Of a stretch of DNA of 64,000 bases, positions 52,472-61,139 are shown piece after piece. This stretch comes from Komagataeibacter sp. FXV3 (GTDB lineage: Bacteria > Pseudomonadota > Alphaproteobacteria > Acetobacterales > Acetobacteraceae): positions 1 to 64,000 of the forward strand of contig NZ_VWPI01000044.1 of assembly GCF_015155755.1 (NCBI RefSeq), written 5' to 3'. Below the pieces are notes generated by a model. It searched no databases. It was not told the origin of the DNA and saw only the letters and a list, made by a program, of their open reading frames with translations. The stretch's first letter is position 1. The number at the start of each line of letters is the position of its first letter. Position numbers and translations under genes: made by a program.

Positions 52472-53314
52472 TTATAACCGCAGCACGCCTTTAATCAGGG
52501 TCGTTGCCCCCCCGCCAACCCAGATTTTTCCATTTTCTTGATCGACATGGACGCGCCCGGCCCGGCCAAGGCAGGTGCCCTGGCTGGCAATGTAATGCTC
52601 GGGCGCGAGCCCGCTGCCTATGAGCCACTGCGCCAGCCCGGCGTTCAGACTACCGGTAACGGGATCTTCATTGACTCCGCAGGCCATGGCGAAGGCACGC
52701 ACCTCGAACTGCGCCTGTTGTCCATCATGGATGGGATCCCAAGGTCCTGTTACGCCGATACACAGGTCCGACAGGGCCGCGTAATCGGGTTCAAGCGCCA
52801 GAACCTCCCTGCGCGACCCCAGCATGACGGATAGCCATCCCGGCCCGTTATCAGTCCAAGCCGCGGCCCGGATGGATGAGGCGGGAATCTTCAGCCCATC
52901 CGCAACCCGGTGCAGCAGGCCGGGCTCCACCGCCCCCGATCGCTGCAATGGGGGCGCTGCAAAAGCAAGGCAGCCATTATGCGCGCGCACCGGCACAAGG
53001 CCCAGACCACATTCCTGCACGATCGTATTCCCGCGCGGCTGGCCGCCCGCAGCCAGCCAGGCATGACAGCTACCCAGGGTAGGGTGGCCCGCAAACGGCA
53101 GTTCCGTCCGGGGCGTAAAGATACGCACCCTGTAATCTGCTTCCGGCGTTGTTGGACGGAGCAGGAACGTGGTTTCACTCAGGTTGGTCCAGTTGGCAAA
53201 GGCGGTCATCTGCTCCGTGGTCAGGTCGTCGGCTCCGATTACCACGGCGACCGGATTGCCCCTGGTCGGCTCAGTGGAGAATACATCGATCTGTTGAAAC
53301 TGGAATTCAGTCAT
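52472..53314 (-). CDS. PhzF-family isomerase-like protein
   Basis: 280 residues with the diaminopimelate-epimerase-like double fold of PhzF: N-terminal IDVFSTEPTRGNPVAVV, ANWTNLSETTFLLRP (the catalytic Glu of SETTF), FTPRTELPFAGHPTLGSCHA, and C-terminal FAMACGVNEDPVTGSLNAGLA. Full length. Last gene of a minus-strand group (DUF1349, acetyltransferase, PhzF); 27 bases from the acetyltransferase gene. Substrate unknown. Confidence 0.92.
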   Translation of the reverse strand: MTEFQFQQIDVFSTEPTRGNPVAVVIGADDLTTEQMTAFANWTNLSETTFLLRPTTPEADYRVRIFTPRTELPFAGHPTLGSCHAWLAAGGQPRGNTIVQECGLGLVPVRAHNGCLAFAAPPLQRSGAVEPGLLHRVADGLKIPASSIRAAAWTDNGPGWLSVMLGSRREVLALEPDYAALSDLCIGVTGPWDPIHDGQQAQFEVRAFAMACGVNEDPVTGSLNAGLAQWLIGSGLAPEHYIASQGTCLGRAGRVHVDQENGKIWVGGGATTLIKGVLRL

Positions 53315-53341
53315 GGGTGTATCTGTTTGCCGAGGTTATGA

Positions 53342-53878
53342 TCACAGATGCAGAGGCCGCGCCGGATTGCCGGCCACGGTTGCGCCAGCGGCCACATCAT
53401 GGGTGACGACACTGCCCGCCCCGATAATGGCATCATCCCCGACCGTGATGCCAGGCAGGATGATGGCGCCGCCACCGATCCAGACATTGCGGCCAATGGT
53501 AACAGGGCGGCCAAATTCCAGCATTTTCTGGCGCAAAGCCGGATCGCGCGGGTGATCGGCTGCCAGGATCTGCACGCCCGGACCGATCTGCGTGCCATCG
53601 CCAATCCTGATCGGAACCACATCAAGCACGATGCAGTTGAAATTGAAGAATACGTTGTTCCCCAGAAAGAGATTATAGCCGTAATCACAACGAAAGGGTG
53701 GGCGGATGCAGGTATTCTCTCCAACCGCGCCCAGCCGTTCAGGCAGGGTAGCGTTGGCGTTGTTGTATCGGGCAAGCCACTCGGCACACTGCGCCATATC
53801 GTGCTGCAATTCGGGGTCGCTGGCCACATACAGCTCGCCCGCCAGCATTTTCTGTTTTTCGCTGCGGTGGGGCATCAT
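53342..53878 (-). CDS. Maltose/galactoside O-acetyltransferase-like protein
   Basis: 178-residue left-handed beta-helix acetyltransferase of the Maa/LacA/NodL group. N-terminal cap EKQKMLAGELYVASDPEL, hexapeptide repeats (FNFNCIVLDVVPIRIGDGTQIGPGVQI), active-site His in ADHPRDPALR, and the loop VWIGGGAIILPGITVGDDAIIGAGSVVT. Start overlaps the stop of the upstream DUF1349 gene by 4 bases. Acetyl acceptor (sugar or other alcohol) unknown. Confidence 0.93.
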   Translation of the reverse strand: MMPHRSEKQKMLAGELYVASDPELQHDMAQCAEWLARYNNANATLPERLGAVGENTCIRPPFRCDYGYNLFLGNNVFFNFNCIVLDVVPIRIGDGTQIGPGVQILAADHPRDPALRQKMLEFGRPVTIGRNVWIGGGAIILPGITVGDDAIIGAGSVVTHDVAAGATVAGNPARPLHL

Positions 53879-54582
53879 GTCAGGTCATGCAGTGGCTTGT
53901 TAAGCGGCGGGGTCAGTTTCCAGTCAGAAAAACGCACCTTCAGCCCCTCACGCTCCGGCGTGCAGCACATCGGCCCGACCAGATAGGACTCAGCCATAGG
54001 GAAGGGGGCCAGACGCACAAGCGGCCAGGTTTTGCCATCCCCCGAGACCTGAAGCCGCAGCACGCCATCGGCCACGCTTGCCCGCATCCAGAAATCCTTC
54101 GGGTCGCCCTCATAAGGAGCCGTGGCCCAGTCCGAGCGGCCATCGGTGAGCACGCTGCTGAGCATGGCGCGCCCATCCGAGAGTTCGATCCCTGCCTTGA
54201 CCCAACGCGTCTCGTCAATGCGCACCATGAGACCGGCCTGATCGTACAGCTTCTCATACTCAGCGCGGATACGAAGCTGCGCCGTGAAGCGGGCAGGGGC
54301 ATGCATGCCGTAGAAATGACCGCTATCACGTGTGAAGCCGTAAAAGGTCTCGCGCCAGAAGTCGGAGCCCTTGTCCGTTGTCATCTCAAGCGCATTGGCC
54401 CTGATCGCGCTCTGATGTGGTTTGTTGAGCCAGACCCCGCCCCGCCACGGGCCGCGCGCGCTGGCATGTGCCACTCCGCCGCCAAGGGCCATGCCACCGG
54501 CTACTGCGCCTGCTGCGATGATCGTGCGCCGTGTCATGCCGGGGGAAGCGTTCTTTTCGGTATTCTCGCTCACTGCTACCAT
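53875..54582 (-). CDS. DUF1349 protein with twin-arginine signal
   Basis: 235 residues. Export signal MTRRTIIAAGAVAGGMALGGGVAHA-SA (RR followed by a hydrophobic stretch, probable Tat route). The mature part is a concanavalin-like DUF1349 domain: KGSDFWRETFYGFTRDSGHFYG, YDQAGLMVRIDETRWVKAGIELSDG, DFWMRASVADGVLRLQVSGDG. DUF1349 proteins are carbohydrate-binding-like with no assigned reaction. First gene of an operon with the acetyltransferase and PhzF genes; divergent from a TetR gene with a perfect palindrome between. Confidence 0.85.
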   Translation of the reverse strand: MVAVSENTEKNASPGMTRRTIIAAGAVAGGMALGGGVAHASARGPWRGGVWLNKPHQSAIRANALEMTTDKGSDFWRETFYGFTRDSGHFYGMHAPARFTAQLRIRAEYEKLYDQAGLMVRIDETRWVKAGIELSDGRAMLSSVLTDGRSDWATAPYEGDPKDFWMRASVADGVLRLQVSGDGKTWPLVRLAPFPMAESYLVGPMCCTPEREGLKVRFSDWKLTPPLNKPLHDLT

Positions 54583-54606
54583 CCCGCGTCGTTGAGATAT
54601 TCATCT

Positions 54607-54624
54607 TGTGTACGAACGTACACA
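54607..54624. promoter_or_regulatory. TetR operator between DUF1349 and tetR genes
   Basis: TGTGTACG-AA-CGTACACA, a perfect 8-bp dyad with a 2-base centre, 24 bases from each divergent start codon. Ideal position for autoregulation and repression of the DUF1349 operon. Confidence 0.75.
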
Positions 54625-54650
54625 TCGCGCAAGGCTAAACCTGTTCCCTC

Positions 54651-55214
54651 ATGTCAAGCAACCCTTCAGCCATCCGTCGCCCCGACCCCGACCGCAAGCA
54701 GCGCATCATCAATGCTGCCCTGGACGTGATCGTGGAACACGGCGTGCAGGGCACGACGCACCGCCGCGTGGCGAAGGCGGCGGGCGTGCCGCTTGGCTCG
54801 ATGACATACCATTTCAACGGCATGGACGACCTGCTGCATCTGGCTTTCACGCAGGTGGCCCATGCCAGTTCCGCAGCGTTTGTCGGGCGGCTGGCCGAGG
54901 CCGGAAACCGGGAGGAGGCGATACAGGCGCTTGTCGATATCATTGCCGGAAACATCTGGTCCACGCCGCGCACGCTGCTGCTGAGTTATGAATTATACGC
55001 CTTTGCCGCCCGCAAGCCCGCACTCGCGGCCATCATGCGCGACTGGATGCAGGCCAGCCGGGAGGCGTTGGGGTGCTTCTTTGATCCGCTGACCTGCCGC
55101 GCACTCGATGCCCTGGTCGAGGGCATGGGCATTCACGGCTCGGTGGACCCCGCCAAGCTGGACCGTGGGCAGATAGAGGACATTATCCGCCGCCTCTGCA
55201 CGCCGCACGGCTGA
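54651..55214 (+). CDS. TetR-family regulator of the DUF1349 operon
   Basis: 187 residues. Helix-turn-helix VEHGVQGTTHRRVAKAAGVPLGSMTYHFNGMDDLLHLAF, then an all-helical ligand domain. Divergent from the DUF1349-acetyltransferase-PhzF operon, with an operator palindrome between. Its last 32 bases overlap the end of the convergent molybdenum-hydroxylase gene. Confidence 0.9.
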   Translation: MSSNPSAIRRPDPDRKQRIINAALDVIVEHGVQGTTHRRVAKAAGVPLGSMTYHFNGMDDLLHLAFTQVAHASSAAFVGRLAEAGNREEAIQALVDIIAGNIWSTPRTLLLSYELYAFAARKPALAAIMRDWMQASREALGCFFDPLTCRALDALVEGMGIHGSVDPAKLDRGQIEDIIRRLCTPHG

Positions 55215-56490
55215 AGAGTGCCCGGCAATGGCGCATGAGAAGATTGCCAGCCACGCGCCTGCGGTAGGAGGCCGTCGAGCGCATGTCATCGATCGGCGTG
55301 ATTTCGGACATGGCCAGGTCAGCCACGGCGTTGAGATGCGCGTCATCCCGCATGCCTGAGGCAAGGGAATGATGCGCCTTCGGGCATGTCATGGGAACGG
55401 GACCGACCGCCCCGAACGCAAAGCTGATCCCGGCCGGGTCATCAGGCACGCCGACCGTTGCGAGGGACAGTTTCGAGATCGCCTGCGCGCTGCGCGGGCC
55501 GACCTTGGTAAAGAGTTGCGGCTGGCCCAGGCATTTTGCGGGAATGACAAAGCCAGCAATCAGTTCTCCTGCCCTGCGTTGCGTGCGCCCGGCCCCCGTG
55601 ATGAATGCGGCAACGGGCATCTCTCGGCTTCCATCGCGATGGATGAGCCGGACACGGGCCTGAAGGGCCACCAGTGCGGGAAGCCCGTCTCCTGCCGGGG
55701 AGGCGGTGGCCACATTGCCGCCAATGGTCGCGGCATTCCTGACCTGCGGGCTGCCAACCCCATGCGCGACATCCCTGAGGATGGGCACAGAGCGCGCAAT
55801 GACAGGATCATGCAGGATATCCTGCCAGCGCATCAGGGCACCGATGACGAGATTGCCATCCTCCCAAAAAACCTGATGCAGTTCCGGCGCATCGAGCCGC
55901 TCAAGCGAAAACAGCCGGTGGGCGCCAAGAGCATGGCCCGCGCGCACCACAAGGTCGGTTCCCCCTGCGATCGGGACCAGTTCAGGATTTTGGGCCAGAC
56001 GGGTCAGCCCGTCCTGCAAGGACAGGTCCGCCGTGCCGGAAATGGTGCCCCTGTGTTGCGGCAGGCAGGGTGCCTGCTCCAATGCTGCGCGGATTTTCAC
56101 ATAGCCCGTGCACCGGCAGAGATTGCCCTCAAGGGCATCATCGGGGGTATCATCACGGTGCCGGCCGGCCCAGGCCATGACAATGCCCGGCGTGCAGAAC
56201 CCGCATTGCACCCCGCCCGTGCGCGCCAGGGCGGAACAGATTTCTGATCCATCCCGCGTCCGGGCCAGGGCTTCAATGGTTGTAACCGTAGCGCCTTGCA
56301 GCGTTTCGGCTGCTACAAGGCAGGAACAGACTGGCCGCCCATCCACCAGCACCGTGCAGGCCCCGCATTCGCCTTCACCACAGCCAAGCTTGGCGCCATT
56401 GAGGTGCAGATCATCGCGCAGCACCTGCAACAGGGTCTTGCCCTCATGCGCAATCTGGACCGGCGCGCCATTAAGCTGGAATGTGATCAT
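55183..56490 (-). CDS. Molybdenum hydroxylase small subunit (2Fe-2S plus FAD domains; xanthine dehydrogenase family)
   Basis: 435 residues. N-terminal plant-ferredoxin domain with LGCGEGECGACTVLVDGRPVCSC; second 2Fe-2S domain with GVQCGFCTPGIVM and EGNLCRCTGY; then the FAD-binding domain (VPIAGGTDLVV, ATIGGNVATASPAGDGLPALVAL) and the CO-dehydrogenase flavoprotein C-terminal domain. This is the XdhA-type fusion. Its start overlaps the stop of the large-subunit gene by ATGA. Could oxidise purines, N-heterocycles or aldehydes; the substrate cannot be read. Confidence 0.9.
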   Translation of the reverse strand: MITFQLNGAPVQIAHEGKTLLQVLRDDLHLNGAKLGCGEGECGACTVLVDGRPVCSCLVAAETLQGATVTTIEALARTRDGSEICSALARTGGVQCGFCTPGIVMAWAGRHRDDTPDDALEGNLCRCTGYVKIRAALEQAPCLPQHRGTISGTADLSLQDGLTRLAQNPELVPIAGGTDLVVRAGHALGAHRLFSLERLDAPELHQVFWEDGNLVIGALMRWQDILHDPVIARSVPILRDVAHGVGSPQVRNAATIGGNVATASPAGDGLPALVALQARVRLIHRDGSREMPVAAFITGAGRTQRRAGELIAGFVIPAKCLGQPQLFTKVGPRSAQAISKLSLATVGVPDDPAGISFAFGAVGPVPMTCPKAHHSLASGMRDDAHLNAVADLAMSEITPIDDMRSTASYRRRVAGNLLMRHCRALFSRAACRGGG

Positions 56491-58619
56491 GACAGAACCC
56501 TTTCCATGACCGGCAGAATGGCCTCCGGCGTGATCGGGAACTGTTCGAAGCGATGGCCAAGGCAGCGCGCAAGGGCATTGGCGATGGCGGGCGCCGCAGG
56601 TGTCAGCCCGACTTCCGCAATGCCGCGCGCGCCCAGCGGATTTGACGCATCAGGGTGATTGATCAGGTGAACACGAACATCCACCGGCACATCGCGGATG
56701 GTGGGCAGGATGTAGGACGAGAAACGGTTGTTCAGGACACGCCCCTCGTGCTGCACAAGGTCTTCACTCAGGGCAAAGCCCAGCCCCTGCGCCAGACCGC
56801 CTTCGATCTGGCCTGTCACTCCATCGGGATTGATGACCGTTCCGGCATCGAGCCATGTCTCGACTTCTTCCACCGTGACATTCGCAGTTGCGGTATCCAG
56901 CGCAATGCGAACGGCCTGTATGCCGTAGGAATACCCGACGTGCGGCGCGCCCAATGTCAGTTTTTCGGGGAAATCGGGGGCAAAATGCGCGGTCTCCTCC
57001 AGCGCTCCGTTTTCACCCGCATCAATCCGCACGGCTAACTGACGGGCCGCCTTCGCTACGGCATTACCAGTCACGACCACGGAGCGGGAGGCGTTCGTGG
57101 ACCATGAATTCGTATTATCCGTGCTGCCGCTATCAAGCCCGATGTCATGCGCCGCGCAACCCAGCATTGACGCGGCAATCTGCTGGAATGCGGACAGATT
57201 GCCCTCGCCAAGATCCGCACTTGAACAGTCCAGCCAGAACTGCCCGTCTGCGTCGCGGCGCAGGGTGACGCTGGAACCGGGTTCGGCCCCGGCTCCTAGC
57301 CCGAAGCCCTGCCAGACAAAGGCAAAGCCGGTCGCACGCAGCCTGCCATCTTCATCTGGCCGCAGGGTTTCTGCCTCAGGCGCACGAAGCAATGGCCCGT
57401 TGCGGGCTGCTGCAATCAGTCGTGGCAGCGTGACATCATTGCGCACGATATGCCCGGCCCCGGCCCGGTCACCGCCGCGAAGCAGGTTCTGCACCCGGAA
57501 ATCAATGGGGTTCATGCCACATTTCGCCGCCAGCACGTCCATCGCCTGCTCAATGCCCAGAATAACCTGCGGATTGCCAAACCCGCGAAAGGCCGAGGCA
57601 TTGCCGGTATTGGTATGGACGGCCTTGCCCTGAATCCGGCTGGCCTGAAAACGGTAGGGGCCGGAGGCATGTTCGGCTGCAAGAACAAGAACAGCCGGCC
57701 CCAGCGTCATATACGCCCCGGTATCGGCCAGAAGGCTGGCCCTGAAGCCCGTCAGCCTGCCCGTGGCATCACAGCCCACCGCGACATCGACCTCAAAGCG
57801 ATGGCGTTTGACGGAATAGCCAATACTTTCTTCACGCTCATAGACATAGCGGGCAGGGCGACCCGTGGCGTGTACCGCCAGCGCCAGATGCGCCTGAACA
57901 TTCAGGTCCTCCTTGCCGCCAAAAGCGCCCCCCATGGGTGGATGCGACACATGGACCTGCTCCAGCGGAACACCAAGAATGGCGGCAATCTGCTTCTGGT
58001 CGGCAAAGGGGTTCTGCCCGCCACAGGTTATGGCGATCCGCTGCTTCTCATCACGCCAGGCGATGCCCGCTTCGGGCTCCAGAAACGCATGTTCCTGCCG
58101 CCCCGTGCTGTAGGTCAGGCGCACGACATGGGCGGAAGCTGCCAGCGCCGCATCCACGTCGCCAAAACCCAGATCGACCTCATGGCACAGATTGCCGTCT
58201 GGCCCGATCCGCGGCGCATCGGAGGCGAGTGCCTGCCGCGCATCCAGCAGGGCGGGCAGGTCTTCATATTCGACGTGGATCAGCTTGCAGGCATCCCGCG
58301 CTTCCTGCTCGCTTTCGGCCACGACAAGGGCCACCGCATCACCACAAAAGCGCACCCGGTCATGACACAGGACAGGTTGATCGGGCGCGATCAGACCGAA
58401 ACTGTTGAGGCCCGGAATATCGGCATGGGTCAGAATCCGCACGACCCCACGGGCCTGCCGTGCCGCATCCGTATTGATTGACACGATCCGGGCATGGGCA
58501 CGTCCGGCGCGCAGGACCCTGAGATGAACACAGTGGTCGCGATACAGGTCAGAAGGGTAGGGGAAAGCCCCTCTGGCTTTGTCGAGGGCGTCCCATTTCT
58601 GGATGGATTGTCCAATCAC
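56487..58619 (-). CDS. Molybdenum hydroxylase large subunit (molybdopterin-binding; xanthine dehydrogenase family)
   Basis: 710 residues. Aldehyde-oxidase a/b hammerhead domain at the N-terminus (DHCVHLRVLRAGRAHARIVSINTDAAR), then molybdopterin domains: QNPFADQKQIAAILGVPLEQVHVSHPPMGGAFGGKED (MPT loop GGAFGGKE), NTGNASAFRGFGNPQ (AFRGFG), and the C-terminal NPLGARGIAEVGLTPAAPAIANAL with the catalytic Glu. Partner of the overlapping iron-sulphur/FAD gene. No XdhC-type maturation gene is in the window. A TetR gene is divergent, with strong operator palindromes between. Confidence 0.9.
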   Translation of the reverse strand: MIGQSIQKWDALDKARGAFPYPSDLYRDHCVHLRVLRAGRAHARIVSINTDAARQARGVVRILTHADIPGLNSFGLIAPDQPVLCHDRVRFCGDAVALVVAESEQEARDACKLIHVEYEDLPALLDARQALASDAPRIGPDGNLCHEVDLGFGDVDAALAASAHVVRLTYSTGRQEHAFLEPEAGIAWRDEKQRIAITCGGQNPFADQKQIAAILGVPLEQVHVSHPPMGGAFGGKEDLNVQAHLALAVHATGRPARYVYEREESIGYSVKRHRFEVDVAVGCDATGRLTGFRASLLADTGAYMTLGPAVLVLAAEHASGPYRFQASRIQGKAVHTNTGNASAFRGFGNPQVILGIEQAMDVLAAKCGMNPIDFRVQNLLRGGDRAGAGHIVRNDVTLPRLIAAARNGPLLRAPEAETLRPDEDGRLRATGFAFVWQGFGLGAGAEPGSSVTLRRDADGQFWLDCSSADLGEGNLSAFQQIAASMLGCAAHDIGLDSGSTDNTNSWSTNASRSVVVTGNAVAKAARQLAVRIDAGENGALEETAHFAPDFPEKLTLGAPHVGYSYGIQAVRIALDTATANVTVEEVETWLDAGTVINPDGVTGQIEGGLAQGLGFALSEDLVQHEGRVLNNRFSSYILPTIRDVPVDVRVHLINHPDASNPLGARGIAEVGLTPAAPAIANALARCLGHRFEQFPITPEAILPVMERVLS

Positions 58620-58677
58620 AGGTTTGCTCCGGTGTCTGTCCTGTCCTGACCGTTATCAGGATAGGACCAACACTTAT

Positions 58678-58713
58678 GATACGCTCCGTATCGTAGTCAA
58701 TAAACGATACGGA
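58678..58713. promoter_or_regulatory. TetR operator between the molybdenum hydroxylase and tetR genes
   Basis: Two overlapping dyads. GATACG-CTC-CGTATC (58678-58692), and a 10-bp inverted repeat TCCGTATCGT (58685-58694) facing ACGATACGGA (58704-58713) across 9 bases. A likely double binding site. Confidence 0.75.
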
Positions 58714-58770
58714 TCGTTGCGAAAAACATCGGACGGTGGCAGTTTTCCCGCAGTGTGCTGGAGAACGATC

Positions 58771-59352
58771 TTGAACAGTCCCGACCCATCTCATGCTGCA
58801 AAAGCTTCCTCAACAGGAAGCGGCCGCAAACGCAGTCAGCAGGCGACCGAGGCCGCACAGGGGGCAGCGCTGCAACTCGCCTATGATCTGGGCCCGGAGC
58901 GGGTAACGATGGAGGCGATTGCAAGTCATTCAGGGGTGGCGAAAACAACGCTCTACCGGCGCTGGAACAGTGCCGCTGCCGTTGTGATGGACGCATTCCT
59001 GTCGGAACTGACCCCACAGATTGCCTACAGAACGGGGCAGGACGTCAGGCAGACGCTGGTTTTCGCGCTTGAAGACCTCAGTGCGGCGCTGGACGCACCA
59101 CGGCGGAAACTCCTGCGGCACATGATTGCCGCCGCTCAATCCTGCTCCGTGCTCGAACAGGCATTCTGGGATCGGTGGATTGCCCCAAGGCGGCAAGCGG
59201 GAAAAGAGGCGCTCGAACAGTTCGGGATCTCTTCAGAAGAGGCCGAACTCACCCTCGACCTGCTATATGGCGCATTTTATTACCGGATGCTGATTCCGTA
59301 TGCGCCCATCACAAGCACATGGATCCAAAAAATCGTGGATCAGGTTTCCTGA
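58771..59352 (+). CDS. TetR-family regulator of the molybdenum hydroxylase
   Basis: About 193 residues. HTH: DLGPERVTMEAIASHSGVAKTTLYRRWNSAAAVVMDAFL, then the TetR_C domain of the AcrR-like group. TTG 58771 (LNSPDPSH) has GGAG 8 bases upstream; the frame remains open further upstream but that part overlaps the operator. Divergent from the large-subunit gene. Confidence 0.88.
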   Translation: MNSPDPSHAAKASSTGSGRKRSQQATEAAQGAALQLAYDLGPERVTMEAIASHSGVAKTTLYRRWNSAAAVVMDAFLSELTPQIAYRTGQDVRQTLVFALEDLSAALDAPRRKLLRHMIAAAQSCSVLEQAFWDRWIAPRRQAGKEALEQFGISSEEAELTLDLLYGAFYYRMLIPYAPITSTWIQKIVDQVS

Positions 59353-59463
59353 ATGTTGTCGTATTCCGTAAACGGCGAGGGTGCAGACGGAAATGTGGAG
59401 CGATAGGCAGCTATCGTCGGGATCAAGCCTCATCGGGGCTGATCGGTTGTTACTGAGGTGTCC

Positions 59464-59524
59464 GGCTGTCAGAGGTTTTCACAGTATTGATTGGGTGCTT
59501 TTCTATTATTCCGATCTGACAGCC
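59464..59524. repeat. 10-bp inverted repeat between convergent genes
   Basis: GGCTGTCAGA (59464-59473) and TCTGACAGCC (59515-59524), exact inverted copies 41 bases apart in the gap between the tetR and monooxygenase stop codons. Could be a bidirectional terminator stem or the ends of a tiny mobile unit. The rest of the gap (59353-59544) shows nothing else. Confidence 0.5.
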
Positions 59525-59544
59525 GACCGTCCGCTTCTCCCCCA

Positions 59545-61059
59545 TCATGACCCTGCGAGTGTATCGGTCGGGCCGGACGGCAGCACATGCGCGAGGTAGC
59601 GCGAAAGTTGCGGCTCCAGTCCGTCAGAGGGAAAGATCCCGGCGATGTAACCGTCCGGACGTACGAGCACCCACTGACCGGGTTCGATCCCGTAAGCTTC
59701 GGCGATATTGCCATCTTCGTCGACGAGTTCATGCTCCGCACCAACGGCGACGATACGGACGCCCGCGATGGCCGACGGCCGGTCGTGCGGCTGGTAGCCG
59801 AGCAGGGTCCAGTGAGACCCTTGAAAAATCATGAACAGCCGTGTCCGTTGCCCCGCCTGCCCGCGACAGGGCGCATCGGGTGCGCGATCGCCCGCCTGCA
59901 CCCTGCCGCCCACCGAACCGGGCGCGCTCAATGATGAGCCGCGATAGCCGAGGTCAAGCTGACGCGCTTCGCGATCGCGCCGCATGGTGCCCTGCTTTGC
60001 TTCACCAAGCAGCCGCGTCGAGAGATGAAGCATGTTCGACGCGATAGGTCGGCGCTCCGCCTCGTAGCTATCAAGCAGCGCTTCCGGCGCACCCGCGAGC
60101 GCGGAGGCCAGCTTCCAGCCGAGATTATAAGTGTCCTGAACGCTGGTATTGAGACCCTGACCACCGGTTGGCGGGTGAACATGAGCGGCATCCCCCGCAA
60201 TGAAGATGCGTCCGACCCGGTAGCGATCAGCCAGACGCGCATTCATCGTATAAACCGAGGACCAGGACACCGAGCGAACGGCGATGTCCCCTCTGCCGGT
60301 CCGGACCTCGATGAGTGCGGTCAGTCCGGCCGGAGACAGGTCGATCTCTCCCTCCAGTGCCACGGGTGCCTGAACCTGGAACAGATCGGTTCCCGCCAGT
60401 GGACAGATCATCACCTGTGTCGCCGGTGAACCGAGCTGGAAACGATGCCAGACGGACCGATCAAGACCTTCCAGCCGCACATCGGCAACGATCGCACGCA
60501 CGCCCAGTGCTTCTCCCGGAAAATCAATAGCCAGGGCATGGCGCACGAAGCTGCGGCCGCCGTCGGTTCCGACGAGGAACCGGGCGCGGATCATATGCTC
60601 GCCGGTTTCTCCTCCCATCCTTGCCGTTACGCCATGTGCGTCCTGTTCAAATCCGGTCAGCCGTGTGCCGAAGCGAGGATGATGCCCAAGCTCGGCAAGC
60701 CGCTCCCGCATGACGGCTTCGGTTGCGAACTGCGGCAGCATCAGCGGCGCGGCATAAGGTTCGGCGGGAGTGGGGAAGACTTCAGCCTCCGTCAGAAGCG
60801 ACACGTTGTGGGTTCCATCAGGACGATACTGGCACAGCGGCGGGTAGGGGCCGCCTGCGGCCGCCACGCGGTCGACGAAGCCGAGATCCTCGAAGATCTC
60901 CATCGTCCGGGGCTGGATGCCTTTCCCGCGCGATCCGCTGAACGGCTGCGTGTTCTGTTCGATCAGTCGGAACGAAACCCCGCGTCGGGCGAGGTCGATC
61001 GCAAGCGTCAGGCCTGCGGCCCCGGCACCCGAGATCAGGACGTCTGTATCGAAGGACAC
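59545..61059 (-). CDS. FAD-dependent aromatic hydroxylase-type monooxygenase
   Basis: Class A flavoprotein monooxygenase of about 504 residues (PheA/TfdB/MhpA group). Dinucleotide motif VLISGAGAAGLTLAIDLARRG, ARFLVGTDGGRSFVRHAL (DG motif), and RIFIAGDAAHVHPPTGGQGLNTSVQDTYNLGWKLA (GD motif). C-terminal thioredoxin-like domain (FMIFQGSHWTLLGYQ, VDEDGNIAEAYGIEPGQWVLVRPDGYIAGI). GTG 61059 is preferred because GGAG lies 6 bases upstream; TTG 61065 directly abuts it. Divergent from a MarR gene whose sites flank both starts. Substrate probably a phenol or polyketide-like aromatic. Confidence 0.9.
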   Translation of the reverse strand: MSFDTDVLISGAGAAGLTLAIDLARRGVSFRLIEQNTQPFSGSRGKGIQPRTMEIFEDLGFVDRVAAAGGPYPPLCQYRPDGTHNVSLLTEAEVFPTPAEPYAAPLMLPQFATEAVMRERLAELGHHPRFGTRLTGFEQDAHGVTARMGGETGEHMIRARFLVGTDGGRSFVRHALAIDFPGEALGVRAIVADVRLEGLDRSVWHRFQLGSPATQVMICPLAGTDLFQVQAPVALEGEIDLSPAGLTALIEVRTGRGDIAVRSVSWSSVYTMNARLADRYRVGRIFIAGDAAHVHPPTGGQGLNTSVQDTYNLGWKLASALAGAPEALLDSYEAERRPIASNMLHLSTRLLGEAKQGTMRRDREARQLDLGYRGSSLSAPGSVGGRVQAGDRAPDAPCRGQAGQRTRLFMIFQGSHWTLLGYQPHDRPSAIAGVRIVAVGAEHELVDEDGNIAEAYGIEPGQWVLVRPDGYIAGIFPSDGLEPQLSRYLAHVLPSGPTDTLAGS

Positions 61060-61077
61060 TGGCAACTCCGCGAATCA

Positions 61078-61139
61078 ATGTGTAATATTCACATATCTCA
61101 GAGCGGCGTCCAGGGCAACAAAAAGCGTGAATAATACAC
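61078..61139. promoter_or_regulatory. Paired MarR sites between monooxygenase and marR
   Basis: ATGTGTAATATTCACAT (61078-61094) is an almost perfect palindrome. GTGAATAATACAC (61127-61139) is a second copy, in inverted order, on the marR start codon. MarR bound at both would block each promoter. Confidence 0.65.

Noticed and set aside
57450-58481. Plus-strand open frame (343 codons)
   Set aside because: Antisense to the molybdenum hydroxylase large subunit; composition typical of a high-GC shadow frame.
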